In this document: positions 1-10,594 of the stretch, in pieces
Layout of the letters: the number at the start of each line of letters is the position of its first letter
How positions within the stretch are numbered: position 1 is the first letter of the stretch
Source of the DNA: Spirogloea muscicola
Lineage: Eukaryota > Streptophyta > Zygnematophyceae > Spirogloeales > Spirogloeaceae
Direction: 5' to 3'
DNA: 64,000 nucleotides
NCBI GenBank assembly: GCA_009602725.1
Contig: WELB01000021.1
Coordinates: 803,502 to 867,501 of the forward strand
Made by a program: the position numbers and the translations under genes
The notes under the pieces: model-generated
Seen by the model: the letters and a program-made list of their open reading frames with translations, nothing else
What the model was told of the DNA's origin: nothing
Database searches by the model: none

Positions 1-419
1 GCTGATGGCAGCCCCAGCAAGTGCGTCTTCTTGTCACCATCTGAGTGCAAGTCCGGCATGTTCCGGCACGTCATGGAGACGTGACAACCTTTCCACCCCT
101 CCGCTTTCCGAGGGATGGCAATGACCTGCTGCCTGTCATTGCTTGCTTTTGGCCACCATCATCCCCCCAATCTCCCTCTACCTTGGCGCTCCGCAAGTCG
201 CACTTGCTAGCAATTCCGCTGCCGGAAAAGGCGGGCGTAAGCAGCTGCAGCTCATGCCGTTGTGCAACAGTGCGGGCCGGCCCTTCCTGGGGACTGGGAA
301 GAGCAGCGGCCGAATTGGGGAGGTCGATGCAACCTTGTAGCGCCTCTCTTCTCGGTGTTTGTGAGCTCGTCAGCGCTGCGTGGAGCTTTGCACTTGCTGA
401 GTTGAGGTTATTGAGAGCC

Positions 420-548
420 CCCTTGCTGACGTCCTAGACACCAGTATCCTGCTTTTTGCGCCATCCGGCCGTTTCAGACCTTGTCCATTCCTTTGGGCTG
501 GCCTCTCACAGCTATTGCTGACACTCGGGAAGAGCTGTTTTCTTTCAC
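420..548 (+). repeat. LINE 3'-tail copy with hairpin
   Basis: This is a decayed copy of the 3' tail of the window's LINE lineage. It has the order seen elsewhere: remnant of the coding end, a leader reading ccatccggcc, the block gaccttgtccattcctttg, then the hairpin gggctggcctctcacagc and a trailing ggaagagctg. The copy at 10.94-11.07 kb shares the same leader, so the two belong to one tail subfamily. Confidence 0.7.
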
Positions 549-715
549 CTGGGAGTTGCTGATGGCAGCAGCGGCAGGCCAATGCGCCGGGCAGGGATGG
601 GGGTGAGATGGGATGAGGGCGTCAGGGCAACAAAGACGACGCCGCTGATGGCGCACTCCGGGGTTGCCGGCTTTGGCGGGAACGGCCCGTCTGGTCAGTT
701 CGTCGACACTCAGAG

Positions 716-945
716 AAAGAAAGGACGCTTCCAGGAGAGGGCGGTGGCTGTGAGAAGAAGTGGCTCTCCAAAGGCAGCCAGCGTGCTGCTGCCGTCGTCG
801 CGCCAGCGAAGGCGTGCTGACAGCGAGCTGCTGGCGAGTGTCAATACAAGCGGACGAGCAGGCTCGTCCATGGCTCACGGCTGCCATGAGAGACAGATCT
901 TCCAACGTAAGGCAATGGCTGTGAGAGGCCAGCCCAGGGGTTAAC
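716..945 (-). repeat. Two reversed LINE-tail hairpin copies
   Basis: Two minus-strand tails lie side by side. The first reads gcttccaggagagggcggtggctgtgagaag without a full partner arm; the second reads ggcaatggctgtgagaggcc followed by agccc. They are recognisable only through the hairpin and its flanks. Confidence 0.65.
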
Positions 946-2188
946 GCAAGGTTTGTAAGGGCCGGAAGGCGCAAAAAAGCAGCAACAATGCTTCCCTTTT
1001 GCGGCGGGCAGCAAATCGCGGCGGGGGCATGCCGCGGCGGCGCGGTGGCGCTCGGCTTCGCTTTGTCGTCTCGTCGGGTTCGGGACGGGCTCCGTTTCGT
1101 TGGGGGAGTCTTCAACGCGCGCGAAGGCGGGAACGCGCCGCGTCGGTATCCTGTCGATGCCTCAGCTTTGCACGCGGACAGCCGCTCACATCGCCCGCCG
1201 GATGTTCGACGTCACTTCTCATTCATGGTGGTTATCAATCGGAAGAGTCTTCCTTCCATTCCCTCTGCTTTGCGCTTTCCGCTTGAGTTGGCCTCCATCT
1301 CAACTCATGCAAATAGCGAGCTTCTTCATGTCCGCTTCATCGCTGTTTCAAGAAGAGGCGCCTTTGGGATTGCTAGTGGGCGTTGAGGGCCAGTAGTGTT
1401 GACACATTCTGAATTCACTGAATCAGAGCACTTCAGCTTAGTGGCAAGGATACGCTGCATCTTGCACACCCTGCACAATACGGTAAGCAGTTTGTGGTCT
1501 GGTTCTCACAACCAGGCAACTCTTCAGGCCAATTACGGAGGCAGGTCCGTCCTGCTACTTGCTCGAGAATGAAGATGCCTACTGACTGCTTCCAAAGGGT
1601 CCTACTGACCATTCTAGAACTTGCCCACGCCCGCAAAGTTGGCAATCTTCTCCTCGCCCGGCCCTACAAGAGACCTTTACGTATTTGAACTTCTACTTGG
1701 CAGAGGCTTTCTGCAGCTTGATATTTTCGAGTCCATTCGAACTTTATCAAGCAAACAGTCCCCCGAAAATTGATCAAAGCCCTGTCATTGGCCTTCAACG
1801 GTCCTCTGCAGCAGCTGCAGCACAACTCTGGTCTCGGGAGAGGTAGGCTGTGGAGGCTGGGTAACGACCTTGACATGATCTTGACTTCTTGCTGGGCGCT
1901 GGGCACTGGAGCTGGTGACAAGTGCTGAGGTCGCTAGAGGCTCCAAGCTTCAAGCAGCAAGCTATGCATCATGCAACAAGATCCATCTCACAGGGAACGA
2001 ACTGGCTGTTTAGGCAAGGGCGTAAGGACCTCAATGGGGTCGTCAAATAGTGTACCCCGTAGCAGAAGCTTCTACAATGAAGTAATTACCTGACCCGATT
2101 AGCAGTATTCACATCTCATTCATGACTCTGCAGATTTGACTTGCCCTCTTCTATACCTTGGATAAAGCAAATGAATGTGAAGACAATA
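946..2188. other. No recognisable gene
   Basis: GC-rich to about 1.39 kb, then near-average composition. Short open frames exist on both strands (for example 1664-1921 minus) but none shows a motif, a convincing splice pair or similarity to anything else in the window. Confidence 0.5.
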
Positions 2189-3888
2189 CTAAGATATGTC
2201 TGCAGAGGCTGGGCAGAATTCAGTGCTCTGACGGTTATCTTCAGGAATGTGGAAATGGCACAAGAACCTGCGGCAGGTTACCTTGTTCTCGGGACTGAGG
2301 AACTCATGGCTCCATTGCCACTCGATTCTTCCTCTCATGTCATGCACCAGGACATCGACTGCACCAGGGGTCCGACGGTTGTGTGCAAAGAGCGCAGCCG
2401 TGAAGTTGGGGGTCATGCGGCCAGGACCAAGCGTTGCATATCCCACAGGAGCATCAACCATGATCACATCCCAGTCCACATCATACAGCTGCCTGCACTG
2501 ACGGACGATAGTGTCATGGCCCAAGGACAGGTATGAAATGTGGGATCGGTGCGAGGTCTGATCTTGACATGGCAAGTGCTGCAGCACAGAAAGAGGAGTG
2601 ACAAGAGAGAAGCACAGGAGGCACAACTGAGGAGACATCTATCAGTGACAAATACTGCTTAACACCGAGATGCTGAAATGATAGATTACTTGGGTAGCTG
2701 TGTCAAGGTGATGTTGCACTTGCTTTACCCCACATCCTGATGGGGTGCACAATCACACGTCTGGTCGCCTGTGCATGTTGGAGGAGCGTGTTGGCTTGGT
2801 GAAGTTCTGTCTTGTACGGAACGTAGTACATCTCCAGGCGAAGTTTGGACTTTTCAAATTTCTGAAGCATCAATATGGAGAAAAGTGACTAAGATTTCTC
2901 AAGTTCATGAGCTCAGCGTGTGTGCCTTTCATCCAGCGTAAGTAGAACATGTGGTTGCAACTGATGCTGAATGAATGGCATTGGAATCACCTTCTCAAGA
3001 TTGACCATCCATACATGATCATCCTCCGGAAAAACTGTACGACCATCCACATTCAGTGCTGCCCAGATTGGGCTGTCCTGGCCCAGCCCAAAGACAAGCA
3101 TGTTGCACTGGTCCCCTTCGCTGGAGAATGTCGACCGTGATCAAGACCTCCTCCTAGTACGCAAGCAAACACACATGACAAGCACTTATAGCCCTAGCTT
3201 TTGACAAGCTTGCAACCTGCTGTTACGACATCAGTGAGCACTCACTAATTTGGACAACCCTACAAGCTTCTTGACTGGTCAAAGGGCTGCCAGCAGGTGT
3301 TGACTGCAAGTTTCCGCAAATCTGACAAGCTACAGCAAGGAGGTTCTCACCAAAGATTGCTGAGGAGTGAATGGGGAGGTGGCATAGTGAACAAGAGCCC
3401 TACCGGCTTGTTCTTGGAGGGCAGATCTCAGGCCAGCCTGCCGTTGCAACTTTGAGGAGCTCCTCTTGGAAGCCAGGCTGTATTCAGAACGTAACAGAGA
3501 AGATAGAAATTTGAACTTAGGCTCTGAGACAATCAATGGGGCAGCGCAAACATGGCAATGTCGACCTCTTCAAAAGCACAGCGGTTTGCAGCTAAGATTG
3601 ATGGAAAGCTGCTGGCTAGACACTCCTGCAGCTTGCAATGAGCTCGTGAACTGCCAAAGCGTATTGCCGGCAAAGCACCTAGCACGAGATGCCATGGCTC
3701 AAGACATGGTTCTGAAGGCCCTCCCGGCTTCCAAGTGCTTGTGCTATGTAAGGCAATGCCCTTGCCGTCAGTTGCTCGAGCCCGCCCTGGATAGCTAAAG
3801 CTCGCCAGAGGTGCATGGAGCTGAGTAGTCCAGTGCAGAGGGCAACAAGCATCACTACGCAGAAGCACGAAGGCTTACTCGGTGACAT
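2189..3888 (-). CDS. DUF579 / glucuronoxylan 4-O-methyltransferase-like, 5 exons
   Basis: Predicted Golgi enzyme of the DUF579 (polysaccharide biosynthesis, GXM/IRX15) family; characterised GXM members transfer methyl from S-adenosylmethionine to glucuronic acid on xylan. Exon model: 3686-3888, 3351-3477, 2991-3153, about 2729-2861 and 2189 to about 2562 or 2578. Exon 1 starts at the ATG at 3888 and encodes a type II membrane anchor (hydrophobic run CFCVVMLVALCTGLL). Exon 2 carries ALVHYATSPFTPQQSL, exon 3 the family block MLVFGLGQDSPIWAALN, exon 4 LEMYYVPYKTELHQAN, and exon 5 DVIMVDAPVGY, PGRM, DVLVHD and the C-terminal FCP. Junction phases fit for exons 1-4; intron 4 has two possible boundary pairs. 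Exon 3 appears to hold one extra G near 3106, between GP and CN, which breaks the frame, so this is either a young pseudogene or a sequence error. Length, about 330 residues, is normal for the family. Family assignment is firm; substrate is inferred. Confidence 0.8.
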
Positions 3889-4690
3889 TGACCTCGAGCA
3901 TACGGGCAGGCCTCCAGATGCCTCTGCTGGTGGGACCAGCGTAGAGAAGAGCACAAACGACTCTGTGATTGCAGAAACAGGCACGAGCAGGGAGTTTGAG
4001 CCGAGGAGAGGGGAGTCAAGTCGCATGGTAGTCTGGAGAACTGACAACCGCCACGCAATCATACATGTTGTCAAGCGTCTGCGCGCGTACGCCGACTGCC
4101 GGGCAGCAGCATTCTCCGTTAGTGCAGCGAGTCGCTCACCCGGTAAGGATGGACACGGCGGCCAGTGTCACGAACTGGCCGACGGAGCGCAAGGGAGGCA
4201 TTGCCGCGAGCGCAGCGCCCAGGCCGGCTGCGCGCCTTCCCCACGGCGCCGGAGGGCCGTCGGAGGAGGGCCCGCCGGCGGCGAGGCTGCGCTGGATCCT
4301 CGGACCCTGAGCCCCGGGCCTCTGGCCTTGCATCCCGCCGCCGCGGCCCGCCGCTGGCGCCGCCGCGGCATGGCCGCAAAAAAAAAAAAAACCGCCGGGG
4401 CCCGGGCGGCGGCGCGGCGGGGGGCGCGGGCATGCGAAGCGGGTTGCCGGCGGGGTCGCGGGGCGGCGGTTCCAGTCCGCGATGCACCACCAAACAAGGG
4501 GAAAACCCTAAGCCTAAACAGACGGCGCTTCCCATCAAAAGGCAGTGGCTGGGAAAAGCCAGCCCACATGAGGAATCACGGGGACATTGCGCCGAATAGC
4601 TGTGCGCTTTCCGGCGCTTTCCAGTCTGCACCTCGCCCGCTCTCGTCATTCTTCTGGGCTGGCCCAATCTACCAGCTGCTAAGGACAGTG
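3889..4690. other. GC-rich block with A14 run and two tail fragments
   Basis: Upstream of the DUF579 gene and possibly its promoter side. From about 4.14 to 4.48 kb it is strongly GC-rich and keeps several overlapping frames open on both strands, which I read as a composition effect. A run of 14 A at 4378-4391 sits inside it. Reversed LINE-tail sequence lies near 4529-4580 and a plus-strand one near 4640-4670. Confidence 0.5.
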
Positions 4691-5030
4691 GCTCTCCCGA
4701 GAGCTAGTCTGTCCGATTTGAGGCTCCTCACTCGTAGCTACTGAGTGGTCCTTCCTACACCCGTTCAGGCAGAAACACTAAGAACAACGAGCACAAATAA
4801 AAACGAAGCAGCTACGAAGCACTCAGTACCCCTGCTAAGCAGCCTCAGGTCAGAGAGACTGGGTTCCTGGAAGCGGGTCCCCTGGCCAGAGCCAGAGGCA
4901 GCAGCGAGGGCTCTGCCTGCACGCTTCAGGCTCCTCACTCGTAACTACTGAGTGGTCCATCCTCCCCCGTTCTGACATAGCAGTTTCAGGCCCCTTCGTA
5001 GCTGCTTAGCGCTTGTAGGCCCCTCCGTCG
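4690..5030. mobile_element. Nested LINE 3' ends, opposite strands
   Basis: A plus-strand LINE end (SLSDLRLLTRSY then stop at 4742-4744) is followed by a minus-strand end at about 4785-4925 that reads taacccctgc-type sequence back through the GTRFQE region. The plus-strand context then resumes with the same gaggctcctcactcgtaacta text and ends in ccccttcg. The arrangement suggests a minus-strand copy inserted into a plus-strand tail. Confidence 0.65.
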
Positions 5031-6715
5031 TTTGGCCCCTTCGACCCTTCGTCAAATCTTTTCGGGCTCGCTATTCACAGCCCTCGCCCCCATTGGGAAA
5101 GCCACTTTCCTTCTCCTGAGGGGGGGCGAGGGCCAGCTTGTAAAAGTTCGACAAGGCAAACTCCACGCTTTTAGCGTGACGGCGTACGAGGCTTTTGACA
5201 CTGGCGTTCTGGCGAGCGCTGCCACTCTCCGCCAACACCCCGGTTTCCTTACCACGCCAGCCGCGCTGCTCCAGGCTAGCCTGCCCGTTAGCCGGGGCGG
5301 TTTGGGCTGCAGCCCAGTCGCCCGCGCCGGGCAGGCCGCCTACCTGGGCAGCTGGGCCCAGGTCGCCGCCCCCATCTGCCAGCGGTTCCAAGCTCACGGC
5401 AACCGCACCTTGGAGCGGGTGGTAGCTGAAGTGGAGAGCGGCCCGTTGCCCTTCCAGGCTGCTCTCCGCGCTGCCCGCGACGGGCTCATGGCGGCCTACC
5501 CCGACATGTCGAAGCAGGTCGTTCCTTTTGGCCACCTCGCGCACACCCCCGACCTGCGGACCCAGGCCCGCTTCACTGCGCTGGTGGACAAAGCGGCCTA
5601 TGACCAGGTGGCGGAGCTGTCGTGCGTTGTCCCGTCGGTGGTCGATTCGTGTCGGTGCTGAAAAGACTTCTTGCATTCTCGTGTGGCAAGACAGAGCTCC
5701 TTCCGCCGCACGACCTTCGAGGGCGCTCCCGGATCCTCTCCGCCTCCTCACCCGGGGCGGCGGCGTGGTTGTCAGTGCTCCCAATCTACGCGGCGCTCGC
5801 AATACCAGACGAGGTTTTCAAGACGGCGGTCCACCGGCTCCTGGGCCTCTTTCCTCCCTGCCTCGTCGGGGTCCAACAGTGCGAGTGTGGTGCCCGCCAC
5901 GATGACCCTGCGGCGCTGGCTGCCCACATGCTCCGCTGAGCGCACGGGGCGAGCGGACCGGTTCACACGACCTTCTGCGAGACGCCATGCAGGGTGTGTT
6001 CCTGGAGGCCGGCTACAAGGTGGCAGTGGAAAACACGACACTTATGCCCATCCAGCGGGGCGCCGACGGACAGCTCCACACCCGCCGCGCTGACCTAGTT
6101 GCCATCCGCCCGGAGGAGGTCCGCGTATCATCCGCAGATGTGGTGACTCAGACTGCGTCGACTCCGCCAACCCCGCAAAGTCGGCGACGCCCGCCGGGCA
6201 CGTGGTCGCTTTGGCGGCTCGGAGCAAGGAGGGCAAGTACGCTGACCACCCTCCAGGCGATGACTTCGCGGCCCTGGCCATTGACATGCACGGGGTCTTC
6301 GGCAGTGGCTGGTTGGATCTCCTCCAGCGGCTTGCCCGGCGGGCCATCGAGCGGCGGCCGCTTTCGCCAGGCTTCAATGCTGCCGGCTCCCTCGCTCAGG
6401 TATTTCGAATGAGACTGGCGGTCTCGCTCCAGCACTCTCAGGCTCATGCGGTCCACACGCGCGCTGGCCGCGCTATGACTGCTGCCTCAGGGTCTCGGCA
6501 GAGTGCCGCTTTGCCTGCTTCGAGTTATTCTGATTTGCTCTTGCTCACTCGTGGTTATTGAGCAACCAACTGCATCATTTCGTGTTTTGGTGTGTAGTTT
6601 TGTCTTTCCGGGCACTGTTTTGTGGCCTTTGAGGCCTGCGGACATTGTCCGTTCTTTTCTGGGCTGGCTTTGCTGGCCCCTCTTTTTCTATGGGCGAGCC
6701 GTCTTCATTTAGCTG
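5031..6715 (+). mobile_element. 5'-truncated LINE (RT end, CCHC finger, RLE) with 3' tail
   Basis: Non-LTR retrotransposon copy. An older tail occupies 5031-5112; the LINE body begins right after it. Order of parts: C-terminal side of the reverse transcriptase at 5113-5661 (LPVSRGGLGC, then HTPDLRTQARF), linker (LPIYAALAIPDEVF), zinc finger (QCECGARHDDPAALAAHM), restriction-like endonuclease core (HTRRADLVAI, ADVVT) and the C-terminal helical part (ALAIDMHGVFGSGWLDLLQR) ending at the stop 6559-6561. Two or more frameshifts separate these parts, so the copy is dead. The tail at 6562-6715 carries gggctggctttgctggcccc. The order RT, CCHC, RLE is known from the R2/NeSL/CRE group; assignment to one clade is not possible here. 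Confidence 0.8.
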
Positions 6716-6954
6716 CCTGTCACGTCATACGGTGCCGCCCACTGGGCAGCTCGAGGCTCGCCGCCTCTAGGGCAAACCCCCACCCCCCCTTCAAACCAGC
6801 TTTTGCACTCACGTGCAGTTGCAGATCTAGGGTTAACATCTGCGGTTAATAGGTAGACTTGGCCGATTGAAAGCCATTGTGCTAACCTAACCTAGCCCAG
6901 GTAGATTGCGGGGTGACTGCACCACAGGGGCCAGATTGGTCCCGGGGTGGCGCC

Positions 6955-7126
6955 GCAGGTGTGAAACTGGTCCAGGAGAGAGGAAGAAAGTGCGCGCCCA
7001 TAGAGAAAAAGAAATAAGAGGGGCTGGCAGGCCAGCACGAAAAGAATGGACAAAATGCAAAAAGCCAAGAAGATGTCTACAAGAATATGACACAACTAGT
7101 CACAAGACGACGCAAGGGGAAGCTTA
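6955..7126 (-). repeat. LINE 3' tail, reversed
   Basis: Minus-strand tail: gcgcgcccatagagaaaaag, then ggggctggcaggccagcacg and aatggacaaaatgc. It leads directly into the minus-strand coding end that follows, so tail and coding end belong to one copy. Confidence 0.7.
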
Positions 7127-7800
7127 GTAACCCCTGCTAAGCAGCAGCAGCCGCAGGTCGGAGAAGCTGGCCTCCTGGTAGCGGGTCCCCAGGCCAGAGC
7201 CAGAGGCCGCAGCGAGGGCACGCCCGGCACGCAAATGCAACGCGCGAGCCGTGGACCTCTGCAGCGAGTCGGACAGGCGCACAGGACAGAGGGCTGGCGG
7301 TGGGCAGCCCTGTCGGCAAAAAGATGCTGATCACCCGGTCGATGATGAATTCGCGGCCCTGGCGATGGATGTACACGGGGCTTTCGGCAGCCGCTGGCTG
7401 CATCTCCTTCAGCGGCTTGCTCGCCAGGCCATTGACCGGCGGCTGGGTCTGCCAGGGGCGATGCCCGGCTTCAACGCCGCCGGTTCGCTCGCACAAGTCT
7501 TCCGCATGCGCCTGGCCGTATCGCTCCAACGCTCCCTTGCCCACGCCGTCCACACGCGAGCAGGCCGTGCTATGGCCGCCTCCTCTGGGTCTCGGCGGAG
7601 TGCCTCTTTCCCGCAACGATCTACTCAGACCTGATGTTGCTCACTCGTGGGTACTGAGCTTCCCTGCATCGTCTCTGTATTCTGCAGTGTTTTGTAGTGT
7701 AGTCCTTTTTCCGGCTCCTCTTTCTTTGGCTTTGGACATTGTCCACTCTTTTTTGGGCTGGCTTTGCCAGCCCCTCTTCTCTATGGGCGCGCACTTCTCT
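7127..7800. mobile_element. Two LINE ends meeting head to head
   Basis: 7127-7290 encodes, on the minus strand, the last about 50 residues of the LINE protein (LHLRAGRALAAASGSG region, then LLSRGY and stop). From 7291 the plus strand encodes the same region (DEFAALAMDVHGAFGSRW, LHLLQRLARQAIDRR, AGSLAQVFRMRLAVSLQR) to about 7660, followed by a tail with gggctggctttgccagcccc at 7755-7775. The two 5'-truncated ends abut near 7290. Confidence 0.75.
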
Positions 7801-7854
7801 GTACGCCTGTCACCGCAGGTGCCCATAAGTCCAGAACAGTAGCCTGGTGGTAGA

Positions 7855-8250
7855 AAAAACTAACGCGCCCATAGAGAAGAGGTCGACGAATGCAGCGAGT
7901 GCTGTCCACCTGCCACCACCAGAAGTAAAGAAGAGAAGAGGCTTCCAGGAGAGGGCGGTGGCTGGGAGAGGGAAGCTCAGTACCCGTGAGTGAGCAATAT
8001 CAGGTCTGAGTAGCTCGCTGCAGGGAAAGAGGCACTCCGCCGAGACCCAGAGGCGGCGGCCATAGCACGGCCTGCTCGCGTGTGGACGGCGTGGGCAAGG
8101 GAGCATTCAAGCGATACGGCAGGCACATGCGGAAGACTTGTGCGAGCGAACCGGCGGCGCTGAAGCCAGGGAGAGGCCAGCCCAAGAGGAAGGATTCACA
8201 AAGTCCGAAGGGACCAGGGAAAGCGCTGAAGCACACACGGAAACAAGTAG
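7855..8250 (-). mobile_element. Minus-strand LINE end with partial tail
   Basis: 7855-7975 holds fragments of tails (cgcccatagagaagagg; ggagagggcggtggctggga). 7976-8180 is the coding end of a LINE on the minus strand: tacccgtgagtgagcaat reads back as the TRGY end, preceded by the AGSLAQVFRM region. It is truncated near 8180 and followed by another tail fragment. Confidence 0.7.
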
Positions 8251-9219
8251 CTACGCAACAATTCCGTAAGCCCTACTAAGCAACCTCAGGTCGGAGAAAG
8301 TAGTCTCCTGGTAGCTGGTCCCCTGGCGAGCACCAGAAAGAAATTGCTCGCCCATAGAGGGTAGGGGCTGGGAAAGGCCAGCCCAAAGTGAATGGACAAA
8401 GTCCAAAGCGCCAGAAGGTGCCGAAAAAAAAAAAACACATCTAGATACAACTAGACCGCAGAAGGAAACACAGTATCCACGAGTGAGCAACAGCAAGTCT
8501 GAGTAACTCGCAGCGGGGAAAGAAGCATTCCAACGAGACGCAGATGCAGCCGCCATAGCGCGATCTGCGCGCGAGTTGACTGCATCAGCCAAAGAGCGCT
8601 GGAGAGAGACGGAGAGCCGCATGCGAAAGACCTGGGCAAGCGAGCCAGCCACGTTGAAACCCAACAGCTCCCCTGACGGACCCGACCGTCGATCGATCGC
8701 CTGCCGGGCAAGCCGCTGCAGGAGGTCTAGCCAGCGACTGCCGTAGGCCCCATGCACGTCGATCGCAAGTGCTGCGATTTCGTCCCCAACCGGGTGATCC
8801 GCGTACTTGCGTTCTCCACCACGAGCCGCCATGCCGACCGCGTGCCCTGCTGTCGACGCCGATTTCGTGGGGCTGGCGGAATCGGCGCAGTCAGCTGTCA
8901 CCACGTCCGCAAAGATGCGGGGGCCCCCTCCGGGCGGGATGGCGACCAGGTCAGCACGCCGGGTGTGGAGCTGATCGTCCGCGCCTTGCAGGATGGGCAT
9001 GACGGATGAGTTTTCCACCGCGACCGTATAGCCCGCATTCAGAAGCACGCCGTGCATGGCGTCCCTCACGAGGTCGTGGGAGCCGGTCCTCTCACCTCTG
9101 TGGGCACAACGGAGCATGTGGGCCGCCACCTCCGCAGGGTCGGCGTGGCGGGCCCCGCATTCGCATTGCACTACACCAACGAGGCAAGGAGGAAGGAGGC
9201 CCAGGAGCCGGTGGTCAAA
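8251..9219 (-). mobile_element. 5'-truncated LINE with open RLE domain
   Basis: The longest unbroken LINE frame in the window. From 9219 downward it reads HRLLGLLPPCL, the finger QCECGARHADPAEVAAHMLR followed by C, HDLVRDAMHGVLLNAGY, the endonuclease core RRADLVAI and FADVVTAD, KYADHPVGDEIAALAIDVHG and AGSLAQVFRMRLSVSLQR, to YSDLLLLTRGY near 8475. The stop expected after TRGY is replaced by a Cys codon at 8470-8472, so the frame runs through the tail (hairpin near 8360-8380) into the coding end of a further LINE fragment (TFSDLRLLSRAY) and stops at 8251. The 5' truncation point abuts a DUF579 gene relic on the other strand. Without an RT domain this copy cannot move itself. Confidence 0.8.
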
Positions 9220-9537
9220 TCTTTCACGTGGATTGGATGTTATCATCATTGATGCTCTTGTGGGCCGGCGACACAGCGCTCCTGGGCGGATGGCTCTCAT
9301 CTTCACAGCTGCGGTCTTTGCCCACAACAGACAGTCGCCTGGTGCAACTGACGTGCTGGTACACGATATTACCAGGAAAGTGGAGCAAGATTGGAGCGAT
9401 GAGTTTCTTTGTCTTGAGAACAAGGTTGCCTGCTCAGGGCGCTTGTGCCACTATAGCATTCCTGATAATGACCATTTGGGCACAAAATTATGCCAGGCCA
9501 AGAAAGACAAGCCTCAGACTTCTCTGATTGAATGAAT
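9220..9537 (+). pseudogene. DUF579 methyltransferase last-exon relic
   Basis: Plus-strand remains of the last exon of a second DUF579 gene. It shows VDW, DVIIIDALVG, APGRMALIFTAAVFAHNR, GATDVLVHDITRKVEQDW, DEFLCLENKVACSGRLCHY and a C-terminal LCQ. Compared with the gene at 2.19-3.89 kb it lacks one base in the VDW-DV junction (about 9229) and is cut on its 5' side by the LINE ending at 9219. The C-terminus differs (NDHLGTKLCQAKKD against NRQSTEFCP), so it is an older paralogue and not a fresh copy. No earlier exons were found nearby. Confidence 0.75.
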
Positions 9538-10157
9538 TACTTGAATCCTTATTGGCCCCTCAGCTTGATATTTCGATACCACGTCCTCCCTTTTGACCTT
9601 TCCCCATGTAGTAGTTTGACGTCGTTGTACTCATGAGCACTGGCAGGGGTGAATCATCTGCATGCCAGGCAAGTAAGCCCCACAGCACTTGAATGTGCCC
9701 AATATGCCATGATGAAGGGACTGTACAATTATGACAAGCGACCTCATGGAGACTGGAAATTGCTTGTGTGGGTTGGTGTTTGCTCAATAGGACCAGCCTA
9801 ACACCTTGCTTCATGAGCTGGCATTATGCCACTTGGGCCGTTCACTTTGCAGTTTGCTCAGCTCCATCCGTCCTTGCTCCACGAATCTGCAACTCTAGGC
9901 TACTCTGGTGCTGGAGAAGTTGCTGGATCAGTGTGGGAAACTGCTCTGAAATTTGTCAGGCTAGATGGTGGGCAGGCCGCGGCAGGCCAAGGCGACCAAG
10001 GACGCTGACGGCCACCACAGGCTGCTCTGTGAATCATTGCTATTTATGCAAACAAGTCTCGTCTATGCAATGGCTGAACTTGCTGCTGAGGCTGGCATGC
10101 TAGGCGAAGGTGACAGGCAAAAGCAGCGAGTAGTGAGGTATCAATGTCGTAAGCTTT
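9538..10157 (+). other. Exon-like segments, gene not recognised
   Basis: Two plus-strand stretches look like exons. One starts after cactttgcag near 9854 (FAQLHPSLLHESATLGYSGA, then EVAGSVWETALKFVRLDGG). The other lies near 10021-10108 (LLCESLLFMQTSLVYAMAEL, AAEAGMLGE) and ends at a gtgaca donor. Both are helical and free of stops. No known domain was recognised and no start or stop could be assigned. Confidence 0.3.
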
Positions 10158-10161
10158 TTCG

Positions 10162-10240
10162 CCTTCTCCCACCACTCTATTGCCTTCTCCCACCACAAGA
10201 GTGGTGGAATATCTCCCACTACAAGAGTGGTGGGAGAAGG
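10162..10240. repeat. Perfect 17-bp inverted repeat
   Basis: ccttctcccaccactct is answered by agagtggtgggagaagg about 45 bases on. Between the arms lies a second, shorter inverted pair (ccaccac / gtggtgg). The structure is unrelated to the LINE-tail hairpin. Confidence 0.7.
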
Positions 10241-10334
10241 TGTCTTGTTTTGTCTTCCTGAAGGGACCGCAGACATGCGCCGTAGAGTCGATGTGCGCCA
10301 GGAACCTGCACAAGTAGCAGCCTCGGTGTTTAGA

Positions 10335-10495
10335 ATAAAAGACGCTTCCAGGAGAGGGCGGTGGCTGGGAGGGGCCAGCACAGAAGAACGAATGACCAAA
10401 GTTCGATGGGTCCAGGGAAAAGCGCTAAAGCTAGCACACATCGTATCAAGCAGCTACGAAATACTCAGTAACCCCTGCTAAGCAGCCTCAGATGT
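10335..10495 (-). repeat. LINE end and tail, reversed
   Basis: Reads gcttccaggagagggcggtg, ggctgggaggggccagcac, gaatgaccaaagttcg and, at its far end, agtaacccctgctaagcagc, which is the reversed LLSRGY-stop coding end. It joins unrelated sequence at about 10,492. Confidence 0.7.
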
Positions 10496-10594
10496 TTAGG
10501 GCCCCTCTCTTACCTTTAGCCTCGAGCTGCCCACGTGTGCGGCAGCGCGTGATGGGACAGACAGCTATAGGCTGAAAGCTTGGGGTTGCCTTCA

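Noticed and set aside
3815-4744. 309-codon plus-strand open frame
   Set aside because: It runs antisense to the methyltransferase first exon, through a GC-rich block and into a LINE end. Three unrelated segments joined by chance.
10150-10245. CRISPR-like short repeats
   Set aside because: Inverted, not direct, repeats, with no spacers and no cas genes; eukaryotic context.
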